51,783 nt of DNA, taken from positions 1-51,783 of the forward strand of contig JAJFMH010000025.1 of NCBI GenBank assembly GCA_021772245.1, written 5' to 3'. The position numbers and the translations under genes are program-made. The DNA is from Chlamydiota bacterium (GTDB lineage: Bacteria; Chlamydiota; Chlamydiia; Chlamydiales; Simkaniaceae). The notes beneath the pieces are model-generated. The model saw only the letters and a list, made by a program, of their open reading frames with translations, did not search any database and was not told where the DNA came from. Shown here one piece after another: positions 36,274 through 44,406 of this stretch (position 1 is the first letter of the stretch; each line of letters starts with the position of its first letter).

Positions 36274-37988
36274 CTGGCAAGCACTGAGAAATGAAACTTG
36301 GTTAGGCTATTGTCATTTAAAAGTCCTGTTCGATGTAACTTGAATCCAAGATCAGCTCGAAGGGTTAGATACTCTGCAAGAGAATATCTAAGACCTGGAC
36401 CAACACCTATTAAGTATTGCGACTTTTTCTGCCCTTCAACTAAGTGATGATCCCAGCCAATGCCATAATCAATAAAGGCTAAAAATTGCAGGTTATCACG
36501 AATCTTTTTACTATTTTCTGTGTTGATCAGGTGAATCGCTGGTGTTCTTGCCTCTGTGGAAAATAAGAAGCCATTATCACTATTTACTTCTCGCTCATCA
36601 TAACCTCTAACCGTGCTGTATCCACCAAGACCAAATTGCTCACTTGAAAGCAAATTTGCACCTGCAAGTTGCAATTGCGTGTTAAAAGAAAGAGTAAAAT
36701 CATTTGGAAGCTTAAACACTGGAATCAAAGTCAAATGGCCATAGATGTAGTTGTTTTTTGCAAAGGGGCGAAGCGAATCAAAGTCAGCATTAGACTGATG
36801 TCCAAAGTAATCTCCTGGCATTGCAAATAACTCCAAATTTAAAGAAGTATCCACATAGGAGCTATGTTTAGTTGCATTATATGCAAAAGCGGCTTGGGTA
36901 ATCACAGCCGTTTTTGCTACTATGGGAACATCCGCAAAGACTAAATTTGTATTTGTTTTTTTGTAATCTGCTCCAAAGGAAATTTCATGTAAAAAAGTGC
37001 CTCTTGGTTGCAAAGGTATAGTATATCTAGCGCTTATTTGCGTAGATCTACCCGTATTACTCATATCACCAAGTGTCATCTTTGCATTTACCTGAGAATA
37101 TCCCCCAAAGACAGTAAATACGTCTCTCCATGGCAATGGTATAGTATAGTGACCAGTATGGGCATAAAATCTCCCAAAATCAGTCGAAGCGGTATACTGG
37201 TAGGATAGTATTTGGTCTAAACCGAATACATCTCCCCAGTTCAGTCCTGCAAATAATCTTCCCTCACCAGTAGATTCAAAACCTGTATTTTCAGCGCCTG
37301 CGTAAATACGCCATGGCCTTCTATCTTGTGTCCAAAATTCAACATCTGTTGTTCCCTCTAATTCACCAGGCTTTAAAACAACATTTGTTTGCCTGAAGGG
37401 GTTTTGATTAATCCACTGCAAATCAGCGGCGAGTGTATTCGAATCAATAGAGTCATCAAGTTGCAATCTTACATAATCGCGAAGTTTTGCATCATCGAAC
37501 CACTGACTCCCCTTCATTTCTACATTGCCAATCTTTGCTTCTAAGACAATTAACTGCAAGCTGCCTGTAGAAACATTTTGCTCTGGGATAAGCACTTTGA
37601 CAACAGGGCGCTTATTCTTATGATAATACTCGTAGATAGCGTCTTTAATTTTGCCGATTTTTTTAAGCGTTAATGGCTCATCATAAAAAAGAGGCTTGAG
37701 TTTTTCCTTTAAGAGATGCGATTTACCGGGAACATACAAGTTATGAAATTCAACGCCGTCAACATCAACGCCATCATACACTACATCTTCTCGCCCACCT
37801 ACAAGATACAATCCCTTGGTTTTTTCGATAATGACCTTATCATTAGTTGCAGCAGGCGATTCTTCCTTACTTGGAAAAATGATTTCATTGGGTTTAGATT
37901 TAGCAATTTCTTTAGGAGCAATATGCTCATAATAAGTAAAAGCATTTACGGTTAGAAGTGTTGAAATAATAGCAACGGAGAGTTTCAT
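36267..37988 (-). CDS. TpsB outer-membrane transporter (ShlB/FhaC family), presumed partner of the giant TpsA
   Basis: A 573-residue protein with an N-terminal signal-like segment (MKLSVAIISTLLTVNAFTYY), a linker, and two POTRA domains (about 75-230). The ShlB-type motif GSLQLIVLEAKIGNVEMKGS is followed by NPFRQTNVVLKPGELEGTTD. The barrel begins near WRIYAGAENTGFESTGEGRL; the lid-lock motif VRGY is at 460-463 within LGGYSTVRGYDERE, and the last strand ends FHFSVLASY. It is closer to classical ShlB/FhaC than the transporter at 19562-21388. Its 3' end overlaps the giant TpsA gene by 7 nt in convergent orientation, which is unusual because TPS partners are normally cotranscribed. No ribosome site is evident at the ATG. 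Confidence 0.9.
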   Translation of the reverse strand: MKLSVAIISTLLTVNAFTYYEHIAPKEIAKSKPNEIIFPSKEESPAATNDKVIIEKTKGLYLVGGREDVVYDGVDVDGVEFHNLYVPGKSHLLKEKLKPLFYDEPLTLKKIGKIKDAIYEYYHKNKRPVVKVLIPEQNVSTGSLQLIVLEAKIGNVEMKGSQWFDDAKLRDYVRLQLDDSIDSNTLAADLQWINQNPFRQTNVVLKPGELEGTTDVEFWTQDRRPWRIYAGAENTGFESTGEGRLFAGLNWGDVFGLDQILSYQYTASTDFGRFYAHTGHYTIPLPWRDVFTVFGGYSQVNAKMTLGDMSNTGRSTQISARYTIPLQPRGTFLHEISFGADYKKTNTNLVFADVPIVAKTAVITQAAFAYNATKHSSYVDTSLNLELFAMPGDYFGHQSNADFDSLRPFAKNNYIYGHLTLIPVFKLPNDFTLSFNTQLQLAGANLLSSEQFGLGGYSTVRGYDEREVNSDNGFLFSTEARTPAIHLINTENSKKIRDNLQFLAFIDYGIGWDHHLVEGQKKSQYLIGVGPGLRYSLAEYLTLRADLGFKLHRTGLLNDNSLTKFHFSVLASY

Positions 37989-38148
37989 TCAAAAACTTTA
38001 CATAATTGTTCGCGATTCTGGAACCATATCGTTTTTTAATTATTGTTGCAAGGACCGTATGCGCAACTTCCTTGCTTTAATCTCTTTTTTTTTCTACACA
38101 GAAATAACACTATAATCATCTCATACAACATTTGCGGAGCAAAAATAT

Positions 38149-39552
38149 ATGCTACTTTCAAAAAAACAAGATTTAAATAAGAAACAAGACTCTGAAAAAG
38201 GTCACACAAGCACATATAGCTCTAGATACTTTAGAGAAAGTATTCCAAAGTACGAGATGCCAGAAAATTCAATGCCTGCAAATGCTGCTTATCAGCTCAT
38301 CAAAGATGAACTCAATATGGATGCAAACCCATCTCTTAACTTAGCAAGTTTTGTAACTACTTGGATGGAAGATGAAGCAGAGAAGCTCATCCATGAAAAC
38401 CTGCATAAAAATTTCATTGACCACGACGAGTACCCTCAAACAGAAGAAATCCATAATCGATGCGTAAATATGTTAGCGCGCCTTTTTAACGCACCAGAGA
38501 ACTGCACATCAATTGGAACGGCAACCATCGGATCATCAGAAGCTATTATGTTAGGCCTTTTAGCCCATAAATGGAAATGGAGACAAAGAAGAGAAAAAGA
38601 AAACAAGCCGACAGATAAACCCAATATTATTTTTGGCGCAGAAGTTCACGTATGCTGGGAAAAATTTGCTAGATACTTTGATGTGGAAATGAGAATGATT
38701 CCCCTGAAAGAGGGTTTATATACCATTACTAAAGAAAGCGTAGAAGAACTCATCGATGAAAACACCATTGCAGTTGGAGCCATTTTAGGAACCACCTATT
38801 CTGGTCAATCAGACCCTATACAAGAAATTAATGATCTGCTTGTAAATATCAAAAAAAATAAGGGATGGGATATCCCTTTGCATGTTGACGCTGCAAGCGG
38901 TGGGTTTGTGATTCCATTTACAAAACCTGACTTTGTATGGGATTTTAGACTTGAGCAAGTAAAGTCCATTAATGTCTCTGGACACAAATATGGACTCGTT
39001 TATCCAGGTATTGGTTGGATTCTTTGGCGCGATGAAAGTGATTTTCCCAAAGAGCTTGTGTTTAATGTGAATTATCTTGGCGGCTGGATGCCAACCTATA
39101 CTCTTAACTTCTCTAGAGGCGGCGCTATGGTCATAGCGCAATACTACAATTTTTTAAGACTTGGCAGACAAGGCTATACTGAAATCATGGAAAACTGCAT
39201 GGCCAATGCAGGTTATCTATCTGATCTACTTGAAAAAAGTGGGAAATTTACAATGATATCTAAAGCCCAAATGCTACCTATTGTAGCCGTGTCCTTAAAA
39301 AATGCAGAAAAGTTTACAGTGTTTGATTTATCTAAAAAGCTGCGAGAAAGAGGTTGGGTCATGTCTGCCTATACCATGCCTAAAAACGCAGATAATGTGG
39401 CTCTTATGCGTGTTGTCGTACGCGAACATTTTAGCAAGGATATGGCTGGAATTCTCTATCAAGATATTATGAATGCATGCGACGCTCTTTCAGAGCAAAA
39501 AGCTCCATCCAAGCCAGATGCTAATGGAGAAAAACATCGCCCCATTTGTTAA
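38149..39552 (+). CDS. gadB: Glutamate decarboxylase (PLP-dependent, group II)
   Basis: Decarboxylates glutamate to 4-aminobutyrate and CO2, consuming a proton; in other bacteria this supports acid survival and GABA metabolism. The 467-residue length is typical. The PLP lysine is K280 in [16 protein letters not shown], with D247 in [11 protein letters not shown] as the pyridinium partner. [17 protein letters not shown] and [20 protein letters not shown] are family signatures. A ribosome site (GCGGAGC) precedes the ATG. No glutamate/GABA antiporter lies in the window, so its physiological use is open. It is divergent from tpsB across 160 nt and is followed by its own terminator, so it is probably monocistronic. 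Not found in pathogenic Chlamydia to my knowledge. Confidence 0.95.
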   Translation: MLLSKKQDLNKKQDSEKGHTSTYSSRYFRESIPKYEMPENSMPANAAYQLIKDELNMDANPSLNLASFVTTWMEDEAEKLIHENLHKNFIDHDEYPQTEEIHNRCVNMLARLFNAPENCTSIGTATIGSSEAIMLGLLAHKWKWRQRREKENKPTDKPNIIFGAEVHVCWEKFARYFDVEMRMIPLKEGLYTITKESVEELIDENTIAVGAILGTTYSGQSDPIQEINDLLVNIKKNKGWDIPLHVDAASGGFVIPFTKPDFVWDFRLEQVKSINVSGHKYGLVYPGIGWILWRDESDFPKELVFNVNYLGGWMPTYTLNFSRGGAMVIAQYYNFLRLGRQGYTEIMENCMANAGYLSDLLEKSGKFTMISKAQMLPIVAVSLKNAEKFTVFDLSKKLRERGWVMSAYTMPKNADNVALMRVVVREHFSKDMAGILYQDIMNACDALSEQKAPSKPDANGEKHRPIC

Positions 39553-39584
39553 AAAATTTTATGATTCTTTTTTGCCGATCTCTA

Positions 39585-39613
39585 AATCCCTAAAAAATTT
39601 TTTGGGGATTTTT
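39585..39613 (+). terminator. Intrinsic terminator of the glutamate decarboxylase gene
   Basis: AATCCC and GGGATT flank a run of A followed by a run of T, giving an uninterrupted stem (one T-G wobble) with a small apical loop, followed by further T residues. It lies 33 nt after the stop codon. Confidence 0.8.
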
Positions 39614-39701
39614 CTTTATCACTACAAAATTTTTAAGCAAAAGAATTATAGAATTTAGAGTATGCATCCCTTATAATAATCGAAAACAAAGGAAACTTAT
39701 T

Positions 39702-41306
39702 ATGGATCAAACAATAGAAGAGAAAAGTATGACAAGTAATACACCTGATTATCACGGATTTGATGAATTTAAAACTAGATCCACTAAGCTAAAAGAAATC
39801 AAAGATCTTGGTGTTGATCCCTACCCCCATAAGTTTACCCCAACATCTAATACCTCTTCTTTACACTCTAAATATGAAAAGCAAGAGATTGGTCACGCTG
39901 AAGATGCTACAAATAAATCTACCCCTGAAACATCGGTTGCAGGAAGGCTTGTGCTTTTTAGAGCAATGGGAAAAAACGCATTTGGTCAGATTCAAGACGA
40001 TACTGGCCGCATTCAAATTATGTTTAATAGAGACATCACAAAAGTGCTTGGACTCAATTCTGAAGAAATCACCCATATCAAATTTATCGAAAAAAAGATG
40101 GACCTTGGCGACATCATAGGAGTTAAAGGGCATCTTTTTAGAACGCAAAAAGGCGAGCTTACCATTTTAGCAACAGAGGCAACCCTTCTTTGTAAAAGTT
40201 TACTTCCCCTCCCTGATAAACATAGTGGTCTTGTTGATAAGGGCGTTAGATATCGTAAAAGATGGCTTGATCTTATCTCCAATGAAGAAGTTATTAAGAA
40301 CTTTAAAACTCGTTCTCAAATTGTAACTATTATCAGAGAAGAATTTAGCAAGCTTGATTTTCTTGAAGTAGAAACACCTATTTTACAAAACAATTACGGC
40401 GGCGCTGAAGCGCGACCATTTACGACAGAGCTTAACGCTCTGTCTCAAGAAATGTACCTGCGTATCTGCCTTGAGATTTCTCTCAAAAAACTACTAATTG
40501 GTGGTATGAGTCGCATTTTTGAAATTGGTAAAGTATTTCGAAATGAAGGGATTGATAAAACGCACAACCCTGAATTTACGATGGTGGAATCCTACGCAGC
40601 CTATTGGGATTACAACGATGTCATGGAATTTACCGAGAACCTTTTTGCAACCATCGCTAAAAAACTATTTGGCTCCACAAAAATTGGTCAAAGACACGAT
40701 AAAAAAGGCACGCTTCATGACATTGATTTGCAAACACCTTGGACTCGTATGACCATGAAAGATAGCATCAAACACTACGCTAAACTAGATGTGGATGCAA
40801 TGACAGACGATGAAATGAGAAAATACTTAGTCGAAAAATCTGACTTAGAAGTAGATGATGTAAAAACTGCTCCAAAAGGAAATCTCATTGCGTATCTTTT
40901 TGAAGAGTTTGTCGAAGAGCACCTTATCCAACCTCATCACATTACCGATCACCCGATTGAAACGACGCCTCTTTGTAAACTGCATAGAGATCCAGCCATT
41001 CGAGATGATCGCATTGTAGAGCGATTTGAGACCTTTATACTTGGTTATGAATTCTGTAATGCATACTCAGAGTTAAATGATCCTATCTTGCAAAGAGAAC
41101 TTCTCGAGCAGCAAGCTTCTAAAAAAGATGCTGGTGATGAAGAAGCTCACCCTATGGATGAAGAGTTTTTAGAAGCCATTTGTCAAGGGATGCCACCAGC
41201 TGGTGGTCTTGGAATCGGGATCGATCGTATGACAATGCTCTTTAACAATGCTATTTCTATACGAGATGTAATCTTTTTCCCTCTTATGAAACCAGAAGAA
41301 GGCTAA
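39702..41306 (+). CDS. lysS: Lysyl-tRNA synthetase, class II
   Basis: Charges tRNA-Lys. In 534 residues the anticodon-binding OB fold (about 60-190; VAGRLVLFRAMGKNAFGQIQ, IGVKGHLFRTQKGELTI) precedes the class II catalytic core. Motif 2 is FEIGKVFRNEGIDKTHNPEF followed by TMVESYAAY, and motif 3 is GGLGIGIDRMTML near the C-terminus. The ATG is preceded by AAAGGAAA. An N-terminal extension of about 25 residues is rich in Asp, Glu and Thr. In Chlamydia lysS lies beside cysS; here an ATPase gene and paired palindromes separate them. Confidence 0.97.
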   Translation: MDQTIEEKSMTSNTPDYHGFDEFKTRSTKLKEIKDLGVDPYPHKFTPTSNTSSLHSKYEKQEIGHAEDATNKSTPETSVAGRLVLFRAMGKNAFGQIQDDTGRIQIMFNRDITKVLGLNSEEITHIKFIEKKMDLGDIIGVKGHLFRTQKGELTILATEATLLCKSLLPLPDKHSGLVDKGVRYRKRWLDLISNEEVIKNFKTRSQIVTIIREEFSKLDFLEVETPILQNNYGGAEARPFTTELNALSQEMYLRICLEISLKKLLIGGMSRIFEIGKVFRNEGIDKTHNPEFTMVESYAAYWDYNDVMEFTENLFATIAKKLFGSTKIGQRHDKKGTLHDIDLQTPWTRMTMKDSIKHYAKLDVDAMTDDEMRKYLVEKSDLEVDDVKTAPKGNLIAYLFEEFVEEHLIQPHHITDHPIETTPLCKLHRDPAIRDDRIVERFETFILGYEFCNAYSELNDPILQRELLEQQASKKDAGDEEAHPMDEEFLEAICQGMPPAGGLGIGIDRMTMLFNNAISIRDVIFFPLMKPEEG

Positions 41307-41408
41307 AGTTTTTCTTACGTCTTGAGCTCTCAGTCAATACATTATGGCAGGCTTAGGCGCATAAACCAGAAGATCTTGTATTTAAACTGATTACAACTTT
41401 ATCAACTC

Positions 41409-41450
41409 AAAAAAAATAGCACTAAATCGATAATTATTGATTTAGTGCTA
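41409..41450 (-). terminator. Palindrome 1: hairpin followed by T8 on the minus strand
   Basis: The 34-nt element at 41417-41450 is a palindrome with a single irregular position (a C-to-T change that leaves a wobble pair in one RNA strand). Read on the minus strand the hairpin is followed directly by eight T residues (41416-41409), the form of an intrinsic terminator for transcripts moving from the cysS side towards lysS. On the plus strand there is no T-run after it. Confidence 0.6.
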
Positions 41451-41509
41451 GAAAAACAAGGTCGAAAAAATAGCACTAAATCGATAATTATCGATTTAGT
41501 GCTAGAAAA
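41411..41509. repeat. Pair of 45-nt direct repeats, each containing a 34-nt palindrome
   Basis: 41411-41455 and 41465-41509 are the same 45 nt with one mismatch, spaced 54 nt start to start. Each contains TAGCACTAAATCGAT and its inverted complement around AATTAT; the second copy is a perfect 34-nt palindrome. They occupy the gap between lysS and the AAA/DUF234 ATPase gene. Twin terminators, an operator for the ATPase gene, or the ends of a small mobile element are possible readings. Confidence 0.9.
41465..41504 (-). terminator. Palindrome 2: perfect hairpin followed by T6 on the minus strand
   Basis: The 34-nt element at 41471-41504 is perfectly palindromic, so its stem is about 15 bp with a minimal loop. 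On the minus strand it is followed at once by six T residues (41470-41465). With palindrome 1 it would make a double terminator for leftward transcription. Confidence 0.6.
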
Positions 41510-41565
41510 GTAGAGGGCAGAAGTGTATGCTGGAATCAGAAGTAAAATAACAACAATATCATCGA

Positions 41566-42993
41566 ATGTTTATTGGAAGAGAAGAAGAGTTGAAAACTCT
41601 TAAAGACCAATTAAAAAGTCGATCCGCCAGGTTCATTGCAATAAAAGGGCGAAGAAGAATTGGAAAAAGCCGCCTAATAGAAGAATTTTCAAAAGAGTTC
41701 AAAAACAAATTCCTATTTACCGGTATTCCTCCAATAAGAGGAGTGACAAAACAATCTCAAAAAGAAGAGTTTATTCTTCAAATGTCAAGCCAAGGTATGC
41801 CGCGTTTAAAAGCAGATGACTGGAGCGAACTTTTTTGGGCATTAGGTAGAGAAACCACTGAAGGCCCTGCTTTAATAGTACTTGATGAAATCGCATGGAT
41901 CGGGTCAAAAGATCCTGCTTTTCTTGGTAAACTAAAAGTTGCTTGGGATCGCTTTTTTGAAAAAAACCCACAACTTATTCTTATTGTTGCAAGTTCAATA
42001 TCTAGTTGGATAGATAAAAACATTTTAAATAACACAGGATTCTTAGGAAGAGTAGATAGTATATTGACTCTTCGAGAATTACCCATTCAAGAGTGTTGCA
42101 AGTTCTTTGGGACTCGCGCAAAATCCACTTCGAATTATGACAAACTGAAACTTCTTAGTATTACAGGCGGTGTTCCTAAATACCTCGATGCAATTGATAC
42201 AAAACTTTCAGTTGAAGAAAACATCCAAAAACTTTGCTTTTCGAAAGAGGGGCTACTTTTCAATGAATTTGATCGTATTTTTCATGATCTATTTTCTAGA
42301 AGAAGCAATACCTATAAAGATATTGTTGAAACACTGACAAACAGGTTATCTCTTGAACAATCTGAAATTTGCAGCCTTCTTCAAAGAACTAAGAATGGAG
42401 TTCTTTCTGAGTATTTAAATGATCTTTGCGAAGCAGGATTTCTTTCCGCAGATTTTACTTGGGATTTAAAAACTACCAAAATCAATAAAAAAAGAAAATA
42501 TCGCCTTAGTGACAATTATCTCAGGTTTTACTTGAAGTATATCGCACCTAATAAGCAAAAAATCCTAAAAAACACCTATAAAGAAGCATCTCTTTATCAA
42601 ACTTTAAAATGGGAATCAATCATGGGATTCCAGTTTGAAAATTTGGTAATCCACAATAGAGACCTTCTATTAAGACACCTAAAAATCAAGCCAGGTGATT
42701 ACTCGTTTGATGGTCCATTTTTTCAAACAAAAACAAGACTTAGAAAAGGGTGTCAGATTGACTATCTAATTCAAACAAAAAATATTTTGTATATCTTTGA
42801 AATAAAATTTTCTAAAAACCCTGTTGGCATGAAGGTCATTGAAGATATAGAAAAAAAAATTAAAGCTCTTTCTTTTCCAAGACATGTCTCATACAAGCCA
42901 ATATTAATTCATGTCGGAGGCGTTAGTGATGAAGTCCTCATGAGCGACTTTTTTGATGAATGCATTGATTGGACCAAATTTTTAACAATTTGA
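41566..42993 (+). CDS. AAA-type ATPase with C-terminal DUF234 (PD-(D/E)XK-like) domain
   Basis: A 475-residue protein of the archaeal-type ATPase group. The N-terminal STAND/AAA domain starts with FIGREEEL, Walker A GRRRIGKS (28-35, K34) and Walker B ALIVLDE (D107, E108), followed by the sensor-like ILIVASSISSWI and a GGVPKYL segment characteristic of the family. A winged-helix region spans about 245-340. The C-terminal domain keeps the nuclease-like D399 (CQIDYLI) and E412-x-K414 (FEIKF). The biological role of the family is not established. Such genes are patchily distributed and often multicopy, which suits horizontal spread. It lies between lysS and cysS and abuts the convergent cysS stop codon with no gap. 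No strong ribosome site precedes the ATG. Confidence 0.88.
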   Translation: MFIGREEELKTLKDQLKSRSARFIAIKGRRRIGKSRLIEEFSKEFKNKFLFTGIPPIRGVTKQSQKEEFILQMSSQGMPRLKADDWSELFWALGRETTEGPALIVLDEIAWIGSKDPAFLGKLKVAWDRFFEKNPQLILIVASSISSWIDKNILNNTGFLGRVDSILTLRELPIQECCKFFGTRAKSTSNYDKLKLLSITGGVPKYLDAIDTKLSVEENIQKLCFSKEGLLFNEFDRIFHDLFSRRSNTYKDIVETLTNRLSLEQSEICSLLQRTKNGVLSEYLNDLCEAGFLSADFTWDLKTTKINKKRKYRLSDNYLRFYLKYIAPNKQKILKNTYKEASLYQTLKWESIMGFQFENLVIHNRDLLLRHLKIKPGDYSFDGPFFQTKTRLRKGCQIDYLIQTKNILYIFEIKFSKNPVGMKVIEDIEKKIKALSFPRHVSYKPILIHVGGVSDEVLMSDFFDECIDWTKFLTI

Positions 42994-44406
42994 TTAAACT
43001 TTTTTTACTCGAGAGCCCTCTTTAGTGTCTTCAATGATATATCCCTTCGATAGAATAAAATCTCGAAGCTCATCACTTAGGGCATAGTTTTTTTCTTTTT
43101 TAGCTATATTGCGCTTCTCTAGTGCATTTAGAATGTCTTGAGGAATACTCATTTCATCAAAAGAGAGTACGCTAAGTACTTGATTGCATTCTTCTAAAAA
43201 GGAAAGAATATCCATTCCATCTTTCGAGCTAATCTTTCCAGCATCAAAGAGATTATTCACATCACGCATCATATCAAAAAGTGATGCTAGGGCAACAGAC
43301 ATATTTAAATCGTCGCATAATGCCTTTTTAAATTCAGCTTTTGTCTTATTGATAATGGAAACAGCAAAGTTTGAGCTCTCTCCTTTAGCCTCTTTCATAC
43401 GCAGAATAAAATCTTGGAAGCGTTGCAGGCTTTTTTTTGCGCCATTTAGCCCATCTAATGTGAAATTGAGCTGCGTTCTGTAATGCGTTTGCATAAGAAG
43501 GTATCGAATCTCTAAACCAGTATAACCTTTATTAATGAGGTCTCGAAGAGTGTAGAAATTACCGAGGCTTTTAGACATCTTCTTGTTATCTACAAGAAGA
43601 TGTTCAGCATGTACCCAATGCTTTACAAAATGTTTACATGTATGCGCTTCTGATTGCGCAATTTCATTTTCATGGTGAGGGAAGATATTATCAACACCTC
43701 CCATATGAATGTCGATGGATGGACCAAGTTCATGAATAGCCATAGCGGAGCATTCCATATGCCAACCAGGTCTACCTTTTCCAAAGGGGCTTTCCCAAAA
43801 GATATCGCCATCTCTTTTGTCATCGTATGCTTTCCAAAGGACAAAATCTTGTGCAGCGTCCTTATCGTACTCATCCATCGTCTGACGATTGGAGGCGCCT
43901 GTTTGCAGGTCTTCTAAACAAAGATGTGAAAGTCTTCCATAGGATGGAAAATAAGAAATACTAAAATAAATGGAATTGTCTTTGCCTTTATAGGCAATGC
44001 CTTTCTGGATTAGATCCTCGATGATAGAGATCATCTGAGGAATAAAATTCGTAGCTCTTGGATAAGAATCCGCTTTTTGAATATGAAGAGCGCCAAGATC
44101 TGCAAAAAAGGCATCTGTGTAATCTTTGGTAATAGATGAGAGAGGCTTTTGCAAGCTTACAGCCTTCTTAATTGTCTTATCATCAATATCTGTGATATTC
44201 ATCACATGTTTGGTCTGAAAACCTAAGTGATTGAGAGTTTTAATAAAAACATCTTCAAATACATATGTTCTAAAGTTCCCAATATGCGCATAGTCATATA
44301 CAGTTGGTCCGCAAGTATATATTTTTAAGGGATCTTTTGAAACAGTGATCGGAAGCTTTTTCTTTTTCTCCGTATCATAAATATGCAAAAGAGCTTGTTC
44401 ATCCAT
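42994..44406 (-). CDS. cysS: Cysteinyl-tRNA synthetase
   Basis: Charges tRNA-Cys. This class I enzyme of 470 residues has the zinc ligand C32 in YTCGPTVYDYAHIGN, the HIGH-type motif HIGN at 41-44, GRPGWHMECSAM and GVDNIFPHHENEIAQ (further zinc ligands), and the KMSKS loop at 276-280. The C-terminal helical domain ends LRDFILSKGYIIEDT. The ATG overlaps the stop of the upstream acyltransferase/acyl-ACP synthetase gene by 1 nt (TAATG), implying coupled translation. Confidence 0.97.
   Translation of the reverse strand: MDEQALLHIYDTEKKKKLPITVSKDPLKIYTCGPTVYDYAHIGNFRTYVFEDVFIKTLNHLGFQTKHVMNITDIDDKTIKKAVSLQKPLSSITKDYTDAFFADLGALHIQKADSYPRATNFIPQMISIIEDLIQKGIAYKGKDNSIYFSISYFPSYGRLSHLCLEDLQTGASNRQTMDEYDKDAAQDFVLWKAYDDKRDGDIFWESPFGKGRPGWHMECSAMAIHELGPSIDIHMGGVDNIFPHHENEIAQSEAHTCKHFVKHWVHAEHLLVDNKKMSKSLGNFYTLRDLINKGYTGLEIRYLLMQTHYRTQLNFTLDGLNGAKKSLQRFQDFILRMKEAKGESSNFAVSIINKTKAEFKKALCDDLNMSVALASLFDMMRDVNNLFDAGKISSKDGMDILSFLEECNQVLSVLSFDEMSIPQDILNALEKRNIAKKEKNYALSDELRDFILSKGYIIEDTKEGSRVKKV

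Noticed and set aside
41527-41550. Seven-codon open frame (ATG to TAA) just upstream of the ATPase gene
   Set aside because: No ribosome site and no attenuator-like structure in the plus direction; too short to support as a leader peptide.
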